Shown here one piece after another: positions 1 to 6,775 of a stretch of 64,000 nt of DNA. Source of the stretch: Polynucleobacter asymbioticus. GTDB taxonomy: Bacteria; Pseudomonadota; Gammaproteobacteria; Burkholderiales; Burkholderiaceae. Below the pieces are notes generated by a model that had not been told where the DNA came from, searched no databases, and saw only the letters and a program-made list of their open reading frames with translations. The stretch lies in NCBI RefSeq assembly GCF_018687575.1, contig NZ_CP061297.1, forward strand, positions 186,001 through 250,000, given 5' to 3'. A program made the position numbers and the translations under genes. Numbering within the stretch: the first letter of the stretch is position 1; the number at the start of each line of letters is the position of its first letter.

Positions 1-1
1 T

Positions 2-433
2 ATTGTGGATTTTTTTCAGAATAAGTTAGATTCTTCATTACACCCTTACTTTGAAGAGATTGCGGATCAAAAGGTATCAAGTCATTTCTTGATTTCACGC
101 GGTGGTGAGGTGTATCAGTTTGTCTCCACTCAAAACAAAGCCTGGCATGCTGGCGTTTCATCCTTCTTGGGTCGTGAAAAGTGCAATGATTTCTCCATTG
201 GGATCGAGTTAGAAGGCGATAGTGAGCATCCTTTTGAGGATATTCAATACTCGGCTCTTGCTAAATTAAGCGCTCAACTCAATGCTACCTACCCGAATCT
301 TCACTTTGCTGGGCACAGCGATATTGCCCCAGGAAGAAAGGCTGACCCAGGCGTGCAATTTGATTGGAAAAGGTTTCAGAATAAAAACAACATTCCCGTC
401 GAAAAATTACCGTTTGGTTTAGACCCGCGCTAG
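2..433 (+). CDS. ampD: 1,6-anhydro-N-acetylmuramyl-L-alanine amidase AmpD (partial, 5' end cut by window edge)
   Basis: Zinc amidase of peptidoglycan recycling, cleaving the peptide from anhydro-muropeptides in the cytoplasm. The reading frame is open to the left edge, so the N-terminus (roughly 40-50 residues by comparison with the family) is missing. A GTG at 5 is inside the gene and is not the start. Family residues are visible: a His in SSHFLI, the KAWHAG block, and the C-terminal GHSDIAPGRKADPG, which carries the second zinc His and the Asp ligand. The gene ends with TAG at 431-433, and a small hairpin follows. No partner gene can be judged from this side. Family assignment is firm because the zinc-site motif is nearly canonical. 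Confidence 0.93.
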   Translation: MVDFFQNKLDSSLHPYFEEIADQKVSSHFLISRGGEVYQFVSTQNKAWHAGVSSFLGREKCNDFSIGIELEGDSEHPFEDIQYSALAKLSAQLNATYPNLHFAGHSDIAPGRKADPGVQFDWKRFQNKNNIPVEKLPFGLDPR

Positions 434-449
434 GTCTCTAAATTAGTAT

Positions 450-470
450 GTGAGCACACGCTCACTTTCT
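450..470 (+). terminator. weak hairpin after ampD
   Basis: A 6-bp stem GTGAGC/GCTCAC with a 4-nt loop (450-465) is followed by TTTCTT. It lies 17 bp after the ampD stop. The T-tract is short, so this is only a candidate intrinsic terminator. Confidence 0.35.
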
Positions 471-531
471 TGCCCTTTGGCTAAAAAGGGCTGCAAAAAT
501 TGCACCAAATTGAGCCCTAATTTATTGAAAA

Positions 532-597
532 TATAGGGAAAAATACTTATAAATATTCGTCAGAAATATCTTACTAAATTCCGAATATTTCCCTATA
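532..597 (+). repeat. bulged inverted repeat over the nrdA promoter
   Basis: The right arm 582-597 (CGAATATTTCCCTATA) is complementary to 532-541 (TATAGGGAAA) plus 554-559 (TATTCG), with 12 unpaired bases in the left arm. The right arm runs into the -10 element and the first NrdR-like box. It could be a regulatory fold or an AT-rich coincidence. Confidence 0.4.
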
Positions 598-636
598 CTT
601 AGTGTCAAATGCACTTCGAGACACTAGATGTAGTGT
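571..636 (+). promoter_or_regulatory. nrdA promoter with tandem NrdR-box-like operators
   Basis: A near-perfect palindrome ACACTAGATGTAGTGT lies at 621-636. A second, more degenerate copy TCCCTATACTTAGTGT lies at 590-605, with the same right half-site. The two starts are 31 bp apart with a 15-bp spacer, which is the arrangement known for NrdR operators (pairs of 16-bp boxes about three helical turns apart). A -10-like TATACT (594-599) is inside the first box, so bound NrdR would block RNA polymerase. The -35 (TTACTA, 571-576) is poor. NrdR is the ATP-cone repressor of ribonucleotide reductase genes; its gene is not in this window. Confidence 0.72.
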
Positions 637-707
637 TTGAATACAGCAATACCCTATTGTTTTTTAACGATTTTTTGTCCAAATAACTATATAAAAGCAG
701 GAAAAAT

Positions 708-3674
708 ATGACATATGCCAACCCCCAGACAGCAGGACAGACTGCAGGCACAAATAATCCAGGAATGAACCCCTCCGAAGCCATGAACCAAGCCCCTTCT
801 GCTGGCTTTGTTGCTGGCGGTGTTGGCGGTGGTCAAGCAACCCAATTATCTGATTACAAAATCATTCGCCGTAATGGTTCGGTGGTGGCGTTTGAGCCAT
901 CCAAGATCGCGATCGCGGTTACTAAAGCATTTTTAGCGGTTAATGGTGGTCAAGGCGCGGCTTCTGCACGCGTTCGTGAGCAAGTAGAGCAATTAACCCA
1001 CGCAGTAGTGCGCGCCTTGTTGCGCAGCCGCCCAAACGGTGGCACTTTCCATATTGAAGATATTCAAGACCAGGTTGAGTTGGCATTGATGCGTAGTGGT
1101 GAGCACAACGTTGCTCGTGCCTATGTTCTGTATCGCGAGAAGCGCAATCAAGAGCGTGCAACACAGCAAGGCATTACTCAAGAGACGCAAGCTGCAACTC
1201 AAGTTGGTGAGTCTGGTATCAAGGTAACTGACAACGGTGTAGAGAAGTGGTTGGATATGGCCGCTTTGCGCACTATTATTGGCGCGGCATGCGAAGGTCT
1301 TGGCAACAATATTGATGCAAGCCCAATCATCACTGAAACCATCAAGAATTTGTACGATGGCGTACCAATGGCTCAGGTGTATGACTCCGCAATTTTGGCA
1401 TCACGTACATTGATTGAAAAAGATCCTGCGTACAGTCAAGTCACTGCACGCATCTTGATGCACGTGATTCGCAAAGAAATTTTAGGTCGCGAAGTATTGC
1501 AAGGCGATATGCAAGCGGAATACAGCACTTACTTTGCTAAGTATATTAACGAAGGTATTTCTGCTGAACTCTTAGATCCGCGTATGCGTGAGTTTGACCT
1601 GCCACGTTTGGCTGCCGCTTTGAATGCTAGCCGTGACTTGCAGTTCAACTACCTCGGTCTGCAAACTTTGTATGACCGCTACTTCTTGCATATTGAAGAT
1701 CGTCGTATTGAAATGCCACAGGCTTTCTTTATGCGCGTTGCAATGGGCTTATCTTTGAATGAGTTAGATCGTGAGCGTCGTGCAATCGAGTTCTATGAAA
1801 TCCTCTCTACATTTGATTTCATGTCCAGCACACCAACTTTGTTTAACTCAGCAACAACACGCCCACAGTTATCCAGCTGCTACTTAACGACAGTGGACGA
1901 TGACCTTGATGGCATTTACGAAGCTTTGAAAGAGAATGCACTCCTATCTAAGTTTGCCGGTGGTTTGGGTAACGACTGGACAAATGTGCGCGCTTTGGGC
2001 AGTCATATCAAAGGCACTAACGGTAAGTCACAAGGTGTGGTGCCATTCTTAAAAGTAGTGAACGACACAGCGGTTGCTGTGAACCAAGGTGGTAAGCGTA
2101 AAGGTGCGGTTTGTGCGTACCTAGAAACATGGCACTTAGATATTGAAGAGTTCCTCGAGCTGCGTAAGAACACCGGTGATGATCGTCGCCGTACGCATGA
2201 CATGAACACTTCTAACTGGATTCCAGATTTGTTCATGAAGCGCGTGATGGAGGGTGGTGAGTGGACATTGTTCTCGCCTTCAAATACACCAGACTTGCAT
2301 GACAAATTCGGCAAGGCATTTGAAGAGGCTTATGTTGCCTATGAGAAAAAAGCGGATGCTGGTGAATTGAAGCCATTCCGTCGTATTCCTGCGCAACAAT
2401 TGTGGCGCAAGATGTTGGGCATGTTGTTTGAAACTGGTCACCCATGGATCACATTTAAAGATCCTTGCAATATTCGCAGCCCACAACAACACATCGGTGT
2501 AGTTCACTCCTCTAACTTGTGTACAGAAATTACTCTGAACACAAACGAGAGCGAAATTGCAGTATGTAACTTGGGTTCTGTGAATTTGACAGCGCACATG
2601 ACTACCGATGCATCTGGCAAGATGATTTTGGATCACGAAAAGCTCCAGAAAACAATTCGCACCGCAATGCGTATGTTGGATAACGTGATTGATATCAACT
2701 ACTACGCTGTTGCTAAAGCGCGTAACTCGAACTTGAAGCATCGTCCAGTTGGTATGGGCATCATGGGCTTCCAGGATTGCTTGCACATGCAGCGTATTCC
2801 TTATGCTAGTGATGAAGCAGTGAAGTTTGCAGATTCTTCAATGGAAGCAGTTTGCTACTACGCCTACCAAGCCTCTAATGAGTTAGCTGAAGAGCGTGGC
2901 GTTTACAGTACATACAAAGGATCCTTGTGGGATAGAGGTATTCTTCCACAAGACTCAGTTGCATTGTTGGCAGCAGAGCGTGGCGGCTACCTTGAAGTAG
3001 ATGGCTCTTCCACAATGAATTGGGATGGTTTGCGTGCCCGCATCAAGCAGCACGGCATGCGCAACTCCAACTGTGTGGCGATCGCACCAACTGCAACAAT
3101 TTCTAATATTATTGGCGTGTCAGCTTGTATCGAGCCAACTTTCCAGAACTTGTTTGTGAAATCCAACCTTTCAGGTGAGTTCACCGTAGTAAACGAGTAC
3201 TTGGTTCGTGATTTGAAAGATCGTGGCCTCTGGGATGAAGTCATGATTGCTGACTTGAAGTACTTTGATGGCACTTTGTCCAAGATTGACCGTGTTCCAC
3301 AAGACTTACGTGACTTATATGCCACGGCATTCGAAGTGGAGCCAAGTTGGTTGGTTGAAGCTGCCTCACGTCGTCAGAAGTGGATTGACCAGGCACAGTC
3401 ACTCAATATTTACATGGGTGGCGCATCAGGCAAGAAATTGGATGACACCTATAAGTTGGCTTGGTTGCGTGGCTTGAAGACCACTTATTACCTCCGCACA
3501 ATGGCTGCAACGCACGTTGAGAAATCGACTGTTGCAAGCGGCCAGCTAAATGCAGTATCTAGTGGTGGCGGTGTGAATGGTACGGATGCATCAGCAGCAC
3601 AGGAATTAGACGGTCCTGCTTGCACAATGCGCCCAGGTGACGCTGGATTTGAAGAATGTGAAGCATGTCAGTAA
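708..3674 (+). CDS. nrdA: Class Ia ribonucleoside-diphosphate reductase, alpha subunit
   Basis: Reduces ribonucleoside diphosphates to deoxyribonucleotides together with NrdB. The 988 residues begin with a Ala/Gly/Gln-rich stretch (about 1-48), then an ATP-cone (about 50-150, starting YKIIRRNGSVVAFEPSKI), the regulatory site that senses ATP/dATP. The catalytic barrel shows Cys391 (QLSSCYL), the NLCTEI motif with Cys605 and Glu607, and Cys620 in CNLGSVNL. The redox-active C-terminal tail is CEAC (Cys984, Cys987). ATG at 708 follows an AGGA at 699-702. nrdB follows 47 bp downstream, probably co-transcribed. Tandem NrdR-like boxes lie upstream. All key residues are present, so it should be active. 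Confidence 0.97.
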   Translation: MTYANPQTAGQTAGTNNPGMNPSEAMNQAPSAGFVAGGVGGGQATQLSDYKIIRRNGSVVAFEPSKIAIAVTKAFLAVNGGQGAASARVREQVEQLTHAVVRALLRSRPNGGTFHIEDIQDQVELALMRSGEHNVARAYVLYREKRNQERATQQGITQETQAATQVGESGIKVTDNGVEKWLDMAALRTIIGAACEGLGNNIDASPIITETIKNLYDGVPMAQVYDSAILASRTLIEKDPAYSQVTARILMHVIRKEILGREVLQGDMQAEYSTYFAKYINEGISAELLDPRMREFDLPRLAAALNASRDLQFNYLGLQTLYDRYFLHIEDRRIEMPQAFFMRVAMGLSLNELDRERRAIEFYEILSTFDFMSSTPTLFNSATTRPQLSSCYLTTVDDDLDGIYEALKENALLSKFAGGLGNDWTNVRALGSHIKGTNGKSQGVVPFLKVVNDTAVAVNQGGKRKGAVCAYLETWHLDIEEFLELRKNTGDDRRRTHDMNTSNWIPDLFMKRVMEGGEWTLFSPSNTPDLHDKFGKAFEEAYVAYEKKADAGELKPFRRIPAQQLWRKMLGMLFETGHPWITFKDPCNIRSPQQHIGVVHSSNLCTEITLNTNESEIAVCNLGSVNLTAHMTTDASGKMILDHEKLQKTIRTAMRMLDNVIDINYYAVAKARNSNLKHRPVGMGIMGFQDCLHMQRIPYASDEAVKFADSSMEAVCYYAYQASNELAEERGVYSTYKGSLWDRGILPQDSVALLAAERGGYLEVDGSSTMNWDGLRARIKQHGMRNSNCVAIAPTATISNIIGVSACIEPTFQNLFVKSNLSGEFTVVNEYLVRDLKDRGLWDEVMIADLKYFDGTLSKIDRVPQDLRDLYATAFEVEPSWLVEAASRRQKWIDQAQSLNIYMGGASGKKLDDTYKLAWLRGLKTTYYLRTMAATHVEKSTVASGQLNAVSSGGGVNGTDASAAQELDGPACTMRPGDAGFEECEACQ

Positions 3675-3721
3675 GCTATTTGCTAACTGATCTATAAAAG
3701 AAAAGAATTTAGGAGATTGTT

Positions 3722-4906
3722 ATGTTGAATTGGGAAGAAGAAGTTGCACCGGCACTAGCGAAAGCGGGTCTCGCACAGCAACCAGTTGTGGCTGAGCCGC
3801 AACGCCCACAAGCAGATGAGGTCGCAATTGCACCTCAAGTTGTGGCACCTGCAGCAACTGCGAGTGCAGCGTTATCTGGTGGCGCAGCTTTGCGCGTCAA
3901 CGCTGCCGATAAGCGTGTGATTAATGCCAAGACTGACGTAAATCAGCTGGTTCCATTTAAATATAAGTGGGCTTGGGAGAAATATCTGGCCGGTTGCGCA
4001 AACCATTGGATGCCACAAGAGATCAATATGAATCGCGATATCGCGCTTTGGAAGGATCCTAATGGTTTAACTGAAGATGAGCGTCGCATTATTAAGCGCA
4101 ACCTCGGTTTCTTTACAACTGCAGATTCTTTAGCGGCCAACAACATTGTTTTGGGCACTTATCGCCACATTACTGCCCCAGAATGCCGTCAATACCTATT
4201 GCGCCAAGCGTTTGAGGAGGCAATTCATACTCACGCCTATCAATATATTGTCGAATCTTTGGGTTTAGATCAGAGCGAAATCTTTAATGCGTACAACGAA
4301 ATTGAGTCTATTCGCGCCAAAGATCAGTTCTTAATTCCCTTTATTGATGTGTTGACTGATCCCAATTTCAAAACCGGGACACTAGAAACTGATCAAATGT
4401 TGCTTAAATCATTGATCGTTTTTGCCTGCGTAATGGAAGGATTATTCTTTTATGTTGGTTTTACGCAAATACTTGCAATGGGTCGTCAAAACAAAATGAC
4501 GGGTGCTGCTGAGCAGTATCAATACATCCTTCGCGATGAGTCTATGCATTGCAATTTTGGTATCGATTTAATTAATCAAATCAAGCTGGAGAACCCGCAG
4601 TTATGGACTTCTGCGTTCAAAGATGAGATCAAAGCCATCTTCGAAAAAGCAGTGGAATTAGAGTACCGTTATGCAGAGGATACGATGCCTCGTGGAGTGC
4701 TCGGATTGAACGCGCCGATGTTCAAAGGGTACCTAAGATACATCTGTAATCGTAGATGTTTGCAAATAGGACTTGACGCGATGTTCCCAAATGAAGAGAA
4801 TCCATTCCCATGGATGTCAGAAATGATTGATCTGAAAAAAGAGAGAAACTTTTTTGAGACACGCGTTATTGAGTATCAAACTGGCGGTGCGCTAAGTTGG
4901 GAATAA
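3722..4906 (+). CDS. nrdB: Class Ia ribonucleoside-diphosphate reductase, beta subunit
   Basis: Supplies the tyrosyl radical and di-iron centre to NrdA. The ferritin-like fold carries the E-x2-H-x3-Y signature at Glu166, His169 and Tyr173 (EAIHTHAY), equivalent to the E. coli iron ligands and radical tyrosine. A second ligand pair is in DESMHCNF. The first 60 or so residues form an Ala/Pro/Val-rich extension before the conserved core ([16 protein letters not shown]), longer than in E. coli. A well-formed GGAG (3712-3715) precedes ATG 3722. It lies 47 bp after nrdA and is presumably in the same NrdR-controlled unit. The radical Tyr is retained, which argues for class Ia rather than the Tyr-less class Ic. 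Confidence 0.97.
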   Translation: MLNWEEEVAPALAKAGLAQQPVVAEPQRPQADEVAIAPQVVAPAATASAALSGGAALRVNAADKRVINAKTDVNQLVPFKYKWAWEKYLAGCANHWMPQEINMNRDIALWKDPNGLTEDERRIIKRNLGFFTTADSLAANNIVLGTYRHITAPECRQYLLRQAFEEAIHTHAYQYIVESLGLDQSEIFNAYNEIESIRAKDQFLIPFIDVLTDPNFKTGTLETDQMLLKSLIVFACVMEGLFFYVGFTQILAMGRQNKMTGAAEQYQYILRDESMHCNFGIDLINQIKLENPQLWTSAFKDEIKAIFEKAVELEYRYAEDTMPRGVLGLNAPMFKGYLRYICNRRCLQIGLDAMFPNEENPFPWMSEMIDLKKERNFFETRVIEYQTGGALSWE

Positions 4907-4979
4907 GTAGTTAATTAGAAAGCGCATGGCCGGCTAAATAGGAGATTAGACGGTTGGATAGTTTTAAAAGTCAGCAAAA

Positions 4980-5019
4980 CCAGACTCAAATCCGAAAACC
5001 CTTGTCCAAGGGTGTCTGG
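4980..5019 (+). other. nested hairpin in the nrdB-histone gap
   Basis: A perfect stem ACCCTT-GTCC-AAGGGT (4998-5013) is flanked by complementary CCAGAC (4980-4985) and GTCTGG (5014-5019). A T-rich tract (TATTTTTT, 5031-5038) follows 11 bases later. The rest of 4907-5052 shows no gene. This may be a 3' UTR fold, an inefficient terminator of nrdB or part of a small RNA. Confidence 0.45.
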
Positions 5020-5052
5020 ACTACTCTCTCTATTTTTTCCAGCAAATTTAAG

Positions 5053-5086
5053 AAGCCGTTGTCCTTTGGGGCCACGGCTTTTTTTC
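5053..5086 (+). terminator. intrinsic terminator downstream of nrdB
   Basis: Stem AAGCCGT (5053-5059) pairs with ACGGCTT (5074-5080), followed by T's to 5086. It lies about 150 bp after the nrdB stop and 155 bp before the histone-like gene, so it separates the two units. The remaining gap (5087-5240) holds one more hairpin, GCCGATGA/TCGTCGGC (5127-5134 with 5144-5151), and the ribosome binding site of the next gene. Confidence 0.8.
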
Positions 5087-5240
5087 CAGGATTCATTAGC
5101 GTGCAGCACTTAGCATCAAGCCGCGCGCCGATGAATGGCTCGCTCGTCGGCTCCAATCGGTTGCAAAACCAGGCGGAAATGAATGGTCGGGTCTTCTTAA
5201 TCGGTAGTTTGTACTAATCCTCACGTGAAGGAGCATTACT

Positions 5241-5555
5241 ATGGCAATCGCCAAGAAGAAAGTTGCTGCAAAGAAACCAGCTGCGAAGAAAAAAGTAGCT
5301 GCTAAGAAGCCTGCTGCTAAAAAAGCTGCTGCTAAGAAGCCTGCTGCGAAGAAAAAAGTAGCTGCTAAGAAGCCTGCTGCTAAGAAAGTAGCTAAGAAGA
5401 AGCCTGCTGCTAAAAAAGCTGCTGCTAAGAAGCCTGCTGCTAAAAAAGTAGCTAAAAAGAAGCCTGCTGCTAAGAAAGTAGCTAAAAAAGCTGCTGCTAA
5501 GAAGCCTGCTGCTAAAAAAGTAGCTAAGAAGCGTGTAGCTGCAAAAAAAAAGTAA
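5241..5555 (+). CDS. Histone H1-like, Lys/Ala/Pro-rich DNA-binding protein (zero-frame product)
   Basis: A 104-residue, extremely basic protein made almost only of AAKKPAAKK-type repeats, like the AlgP/HctB-type tails of Burkholderiales that bind DNA non-specifically. AAGGAG (5228-5233) lies 7 nt before ATG 5241. The zero frame stops at TAA 5553-5555, directly after an A9 run. The sequence then continues in the -1 frame for another 41 codons with the same composition and a non-repetitive tail ending AAAWPFPTGTRP, which resembles a genuine conserved C-terminus. So the annotated stop may be bypassed (programmed frameshift), or the gene may be disrupted, or a base may be missing from the A-run. 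Expected location is the nucleoid. Confidence 0.85.
   Translation: MAIAKKKVAAKKPAAKKKVAAKKPAAKKAAAKKPAAKKKVAAKKPAAKKVAKKKPAAKKAAAKKPAAKKVAKKKPAAKKVAKKAAAKKPAAKKVAKKRVAAKKK
5250..5550 (+). repeat. internal tandem repeats of the histone-like gene
   Basis: Repeated units of the type GCTGCTAAGAAGCCT and its A-rich variants, irregularly spaced, encode the AAKKP repeats. Such tracts are prone to slippage, so length and frame may vary between strains and be hard to assemble. Confidence 0.85.
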
Positions 5556-5581
5556 GTAAGCCTGCTGCGAAGAAAGCGGGC
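5546..5581 (+). promoter_or_regulatory. candidate -1 ribosomal frameshift site
   Basis: The heptamer A AAA AAG (5546-5552) is in the right phase with the zero frame (GCA AAA AAA AAG TAA). It is the same slippery heptamer used by E. coli dnaX. The zero-frame stop follows immediately. After a 7-nt spacer comes a stem of 6 pairs, GCCTGC (5560-5565) with GCGGGC (5576-5581), one pair being G-U. No upstream Shine-Dalgarno-like stimulator was seen. Because the A-run is 9 bases long, transcriptional slippage is equally possible. Confidence 0.5.
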
Positions 5582-5677
5582 AAAGCTGTAAAAAAGCCCG
5601 TGGCTAAAAAAGCTGCCGCTTCAACAACGTTGAATCCTGCTGCTGCTTGGCCCTTCCCAACTGGCACACGCCCATAA
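5552..5677 (+). other. -1 frame extension encoding the histone-like protein's C-terminus
   Basis: Read from GTA 5552 in the -1 frame, 41 codons run to TAA 5675-5677: more Lys/Ala/Pro repeat, then a unique tail TTLNPAAAWPFPTGTRP. Joined to the zero frame this gives about 145 residues. The extension has no start codon of its own with a ribosome binding site, so it is only expressed if the frame changes. Confidence 0.6.
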
Positions 5678-5703
5678 GCTCTGCTTGTAGGCGGGTGAAG
5701 TTC

Positions 5704-5732
5704 AAAGGGATCTCTCGCGAGATCCCTTTTTT
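5704..5732 (+). terminator. strong intrinsic terminator after the histone-like gene
   Basis: Perfect 11-bp stem AAAGGGATCTC (5704-5714) and GAGATCCCTTT (5719-5729) with a TCGC loop, continuing into a T6 tract (5727-5732). It lies after the -1 frame stop (5677), not the zero-frame stop, which fits a transcript that includes the extension. It also separates the convergent minus-strand kinase gene. Confidence 0.9.
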
Positions 5733-5758
5733 ATTGGCACTTCCGAGAATGATTGGGT

Positions 5759-6718
5759 TTAGAGGGCAAATCCAAAAGCGGTTTTGAATTGAGCGGCGAT
5801 TTTATCTTTGCTCATTTGGTGATTTTGTGGTCCCTGATGGGTAATTTTGATTGAACCCATCAAGCTAGCTAAGCGGCCTGTGGTTTCCCAATCCATACCA
5901 TTTTCCAATCCAAACAATAATCCACCTCGGAATGCGTCACCGCAACCAGTTGGATCAACTACTTTTGAGGCTGGTACTGGTGGAATTGCAATACATTTGC
6001 CATCAAAGTAGATATCTGCACCTTCAGCACCCTTGGTCACAATCAAGGCTTTCACTCTTTCAGCCACTTTTGCCAAGCTCAGCCCCGTCCTTTGAGAAAG
6101 CATTTCGCCTTCATAGTCATTTACGGCGAGATAGCTCGCAATGTCTACGAGTTCTAGAAGTTCTGGACCGTTAAACATCGGCAAGCCTTGGCCTGGATCA
6201 AATACAAATGGAATGCCCGCCTCCGCTAGTTGATGGCAGTGCTCCCACATTCCTTGGCGACCATCTGGGGCAACGATGCCAAACTTTGCTGCACCTTTTG
6301 CATTTTTGCTACGTTCAGCTACTACCGCAGAAACTTGATTTAGATGAGATTCACCCATGGCACCTGGGTGAAAAGCAGTAATTTGATTGTTTGCTTGATC
6401 GGTGGTGATCATGGCTTGAGCGGTAAATGCCTGCTCAATTTGACGAATGTGCGTTGCATCAATCTTGAGTTGCTTGAGGCGATCAAGGTAAGGCGCTGCA
6501 TCACCGCCCACTGTGGCCATGATGATGGGATCGCCACCAAGTAGATTCAGGTTGTAAGCGATATTGCCTGCGCAACCACCAAATTCACGGCGCATTGTAG
6601 GAACTAGGAAGGCGACATTCAGGATATGAATCTGCTCTGGCAGGATTTGATCAGCAAATTTGCCTTCAAAGTTCATGATGGTGTCGTAAGCAATAGAACC
6701 ACAGATCAAGCTAGACAT
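5759..6718 (-). CDS. PfkB-family carbohydrate/nucleoside kinase (adenosine kinase-like)
   Basis: A 319-residue ribokinase-fold enzyme that phosphorylates a sugar or nucleoside with ATP. The N-terminal substrate region has GGCAGNIAYNLNLLGGDP. The C-terminal signature DPTGCGDAFRGG (about residue 250) carries the catalytic Asp and anion hole. Burkholderiales orthologues are usually annotated as adenosine kinase or simply carbohydrate kinase; the true substrate cannot be read from the sequence. ATG at 6718 lacks a strong Shine-Dalgarno. It is a single gene, convergent with the histone-like gene and separated by 57 bp from the prmA fusion gene upstream. Confidence 0.88.
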   Translation of the reverse strand: MSSLICGSIAYDTIMNFEGKFADQILPEQIHILNVAFLVPTMRREFGGCAGNIAYNLNLLGGDPIIMATVGGDAAPYLDRLKQLKIDATHIRQIEQAFTAQAMITTDQANNQITAFHPGAMGESHLNQVSAVVAERSKNAKGAAKFGIVAPDGRQGMWEHCHQLAEAGIPFVFDPGQGLPMFNGPELLELVDIASYLAVNDYEGEMLSQRTGLSLAKVAERVKALIVTKGAEGADIYFDGKCIAIPPVPASKVVDPTGCGDAFRGGLLFGLENGMDWETTGRLASLMGSIKITHQGPQNHQMSKDKIAAQFKTAFGFAL

Positions 6719-6775
6719 AAATAATTACTTTCTAATAAAAATCAATTGAAATGAGTGTGAAGTGGAGTTTGGGGT

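Noticed and set aside
2280..2786. 168-codon minus-strand open frame inside nrdA
   Set aside because: It lies wholly opposite a strongly conserved gene and shows no independent motif or start signal.
4907..5052. tRNA or other structured RNA gene
   Set aside because: No T-loop GGTTCGAATCC-type sequence or cloverleaf on either strand; the fold is a simple nested hairpin.
4954..5217. TTG-started open frame of 87 codons between nrdB and the histone-like gene
   Set aside because: No ribosome binding site; it runs through a terminator and two hairpins and has no recognisable protein features.
5250..5550. Regular repeats that could be a CRISPR array
   Set aside because: The repeats are in-frame codons for AAKKP units with no unique spacers; no cas genes in the window.
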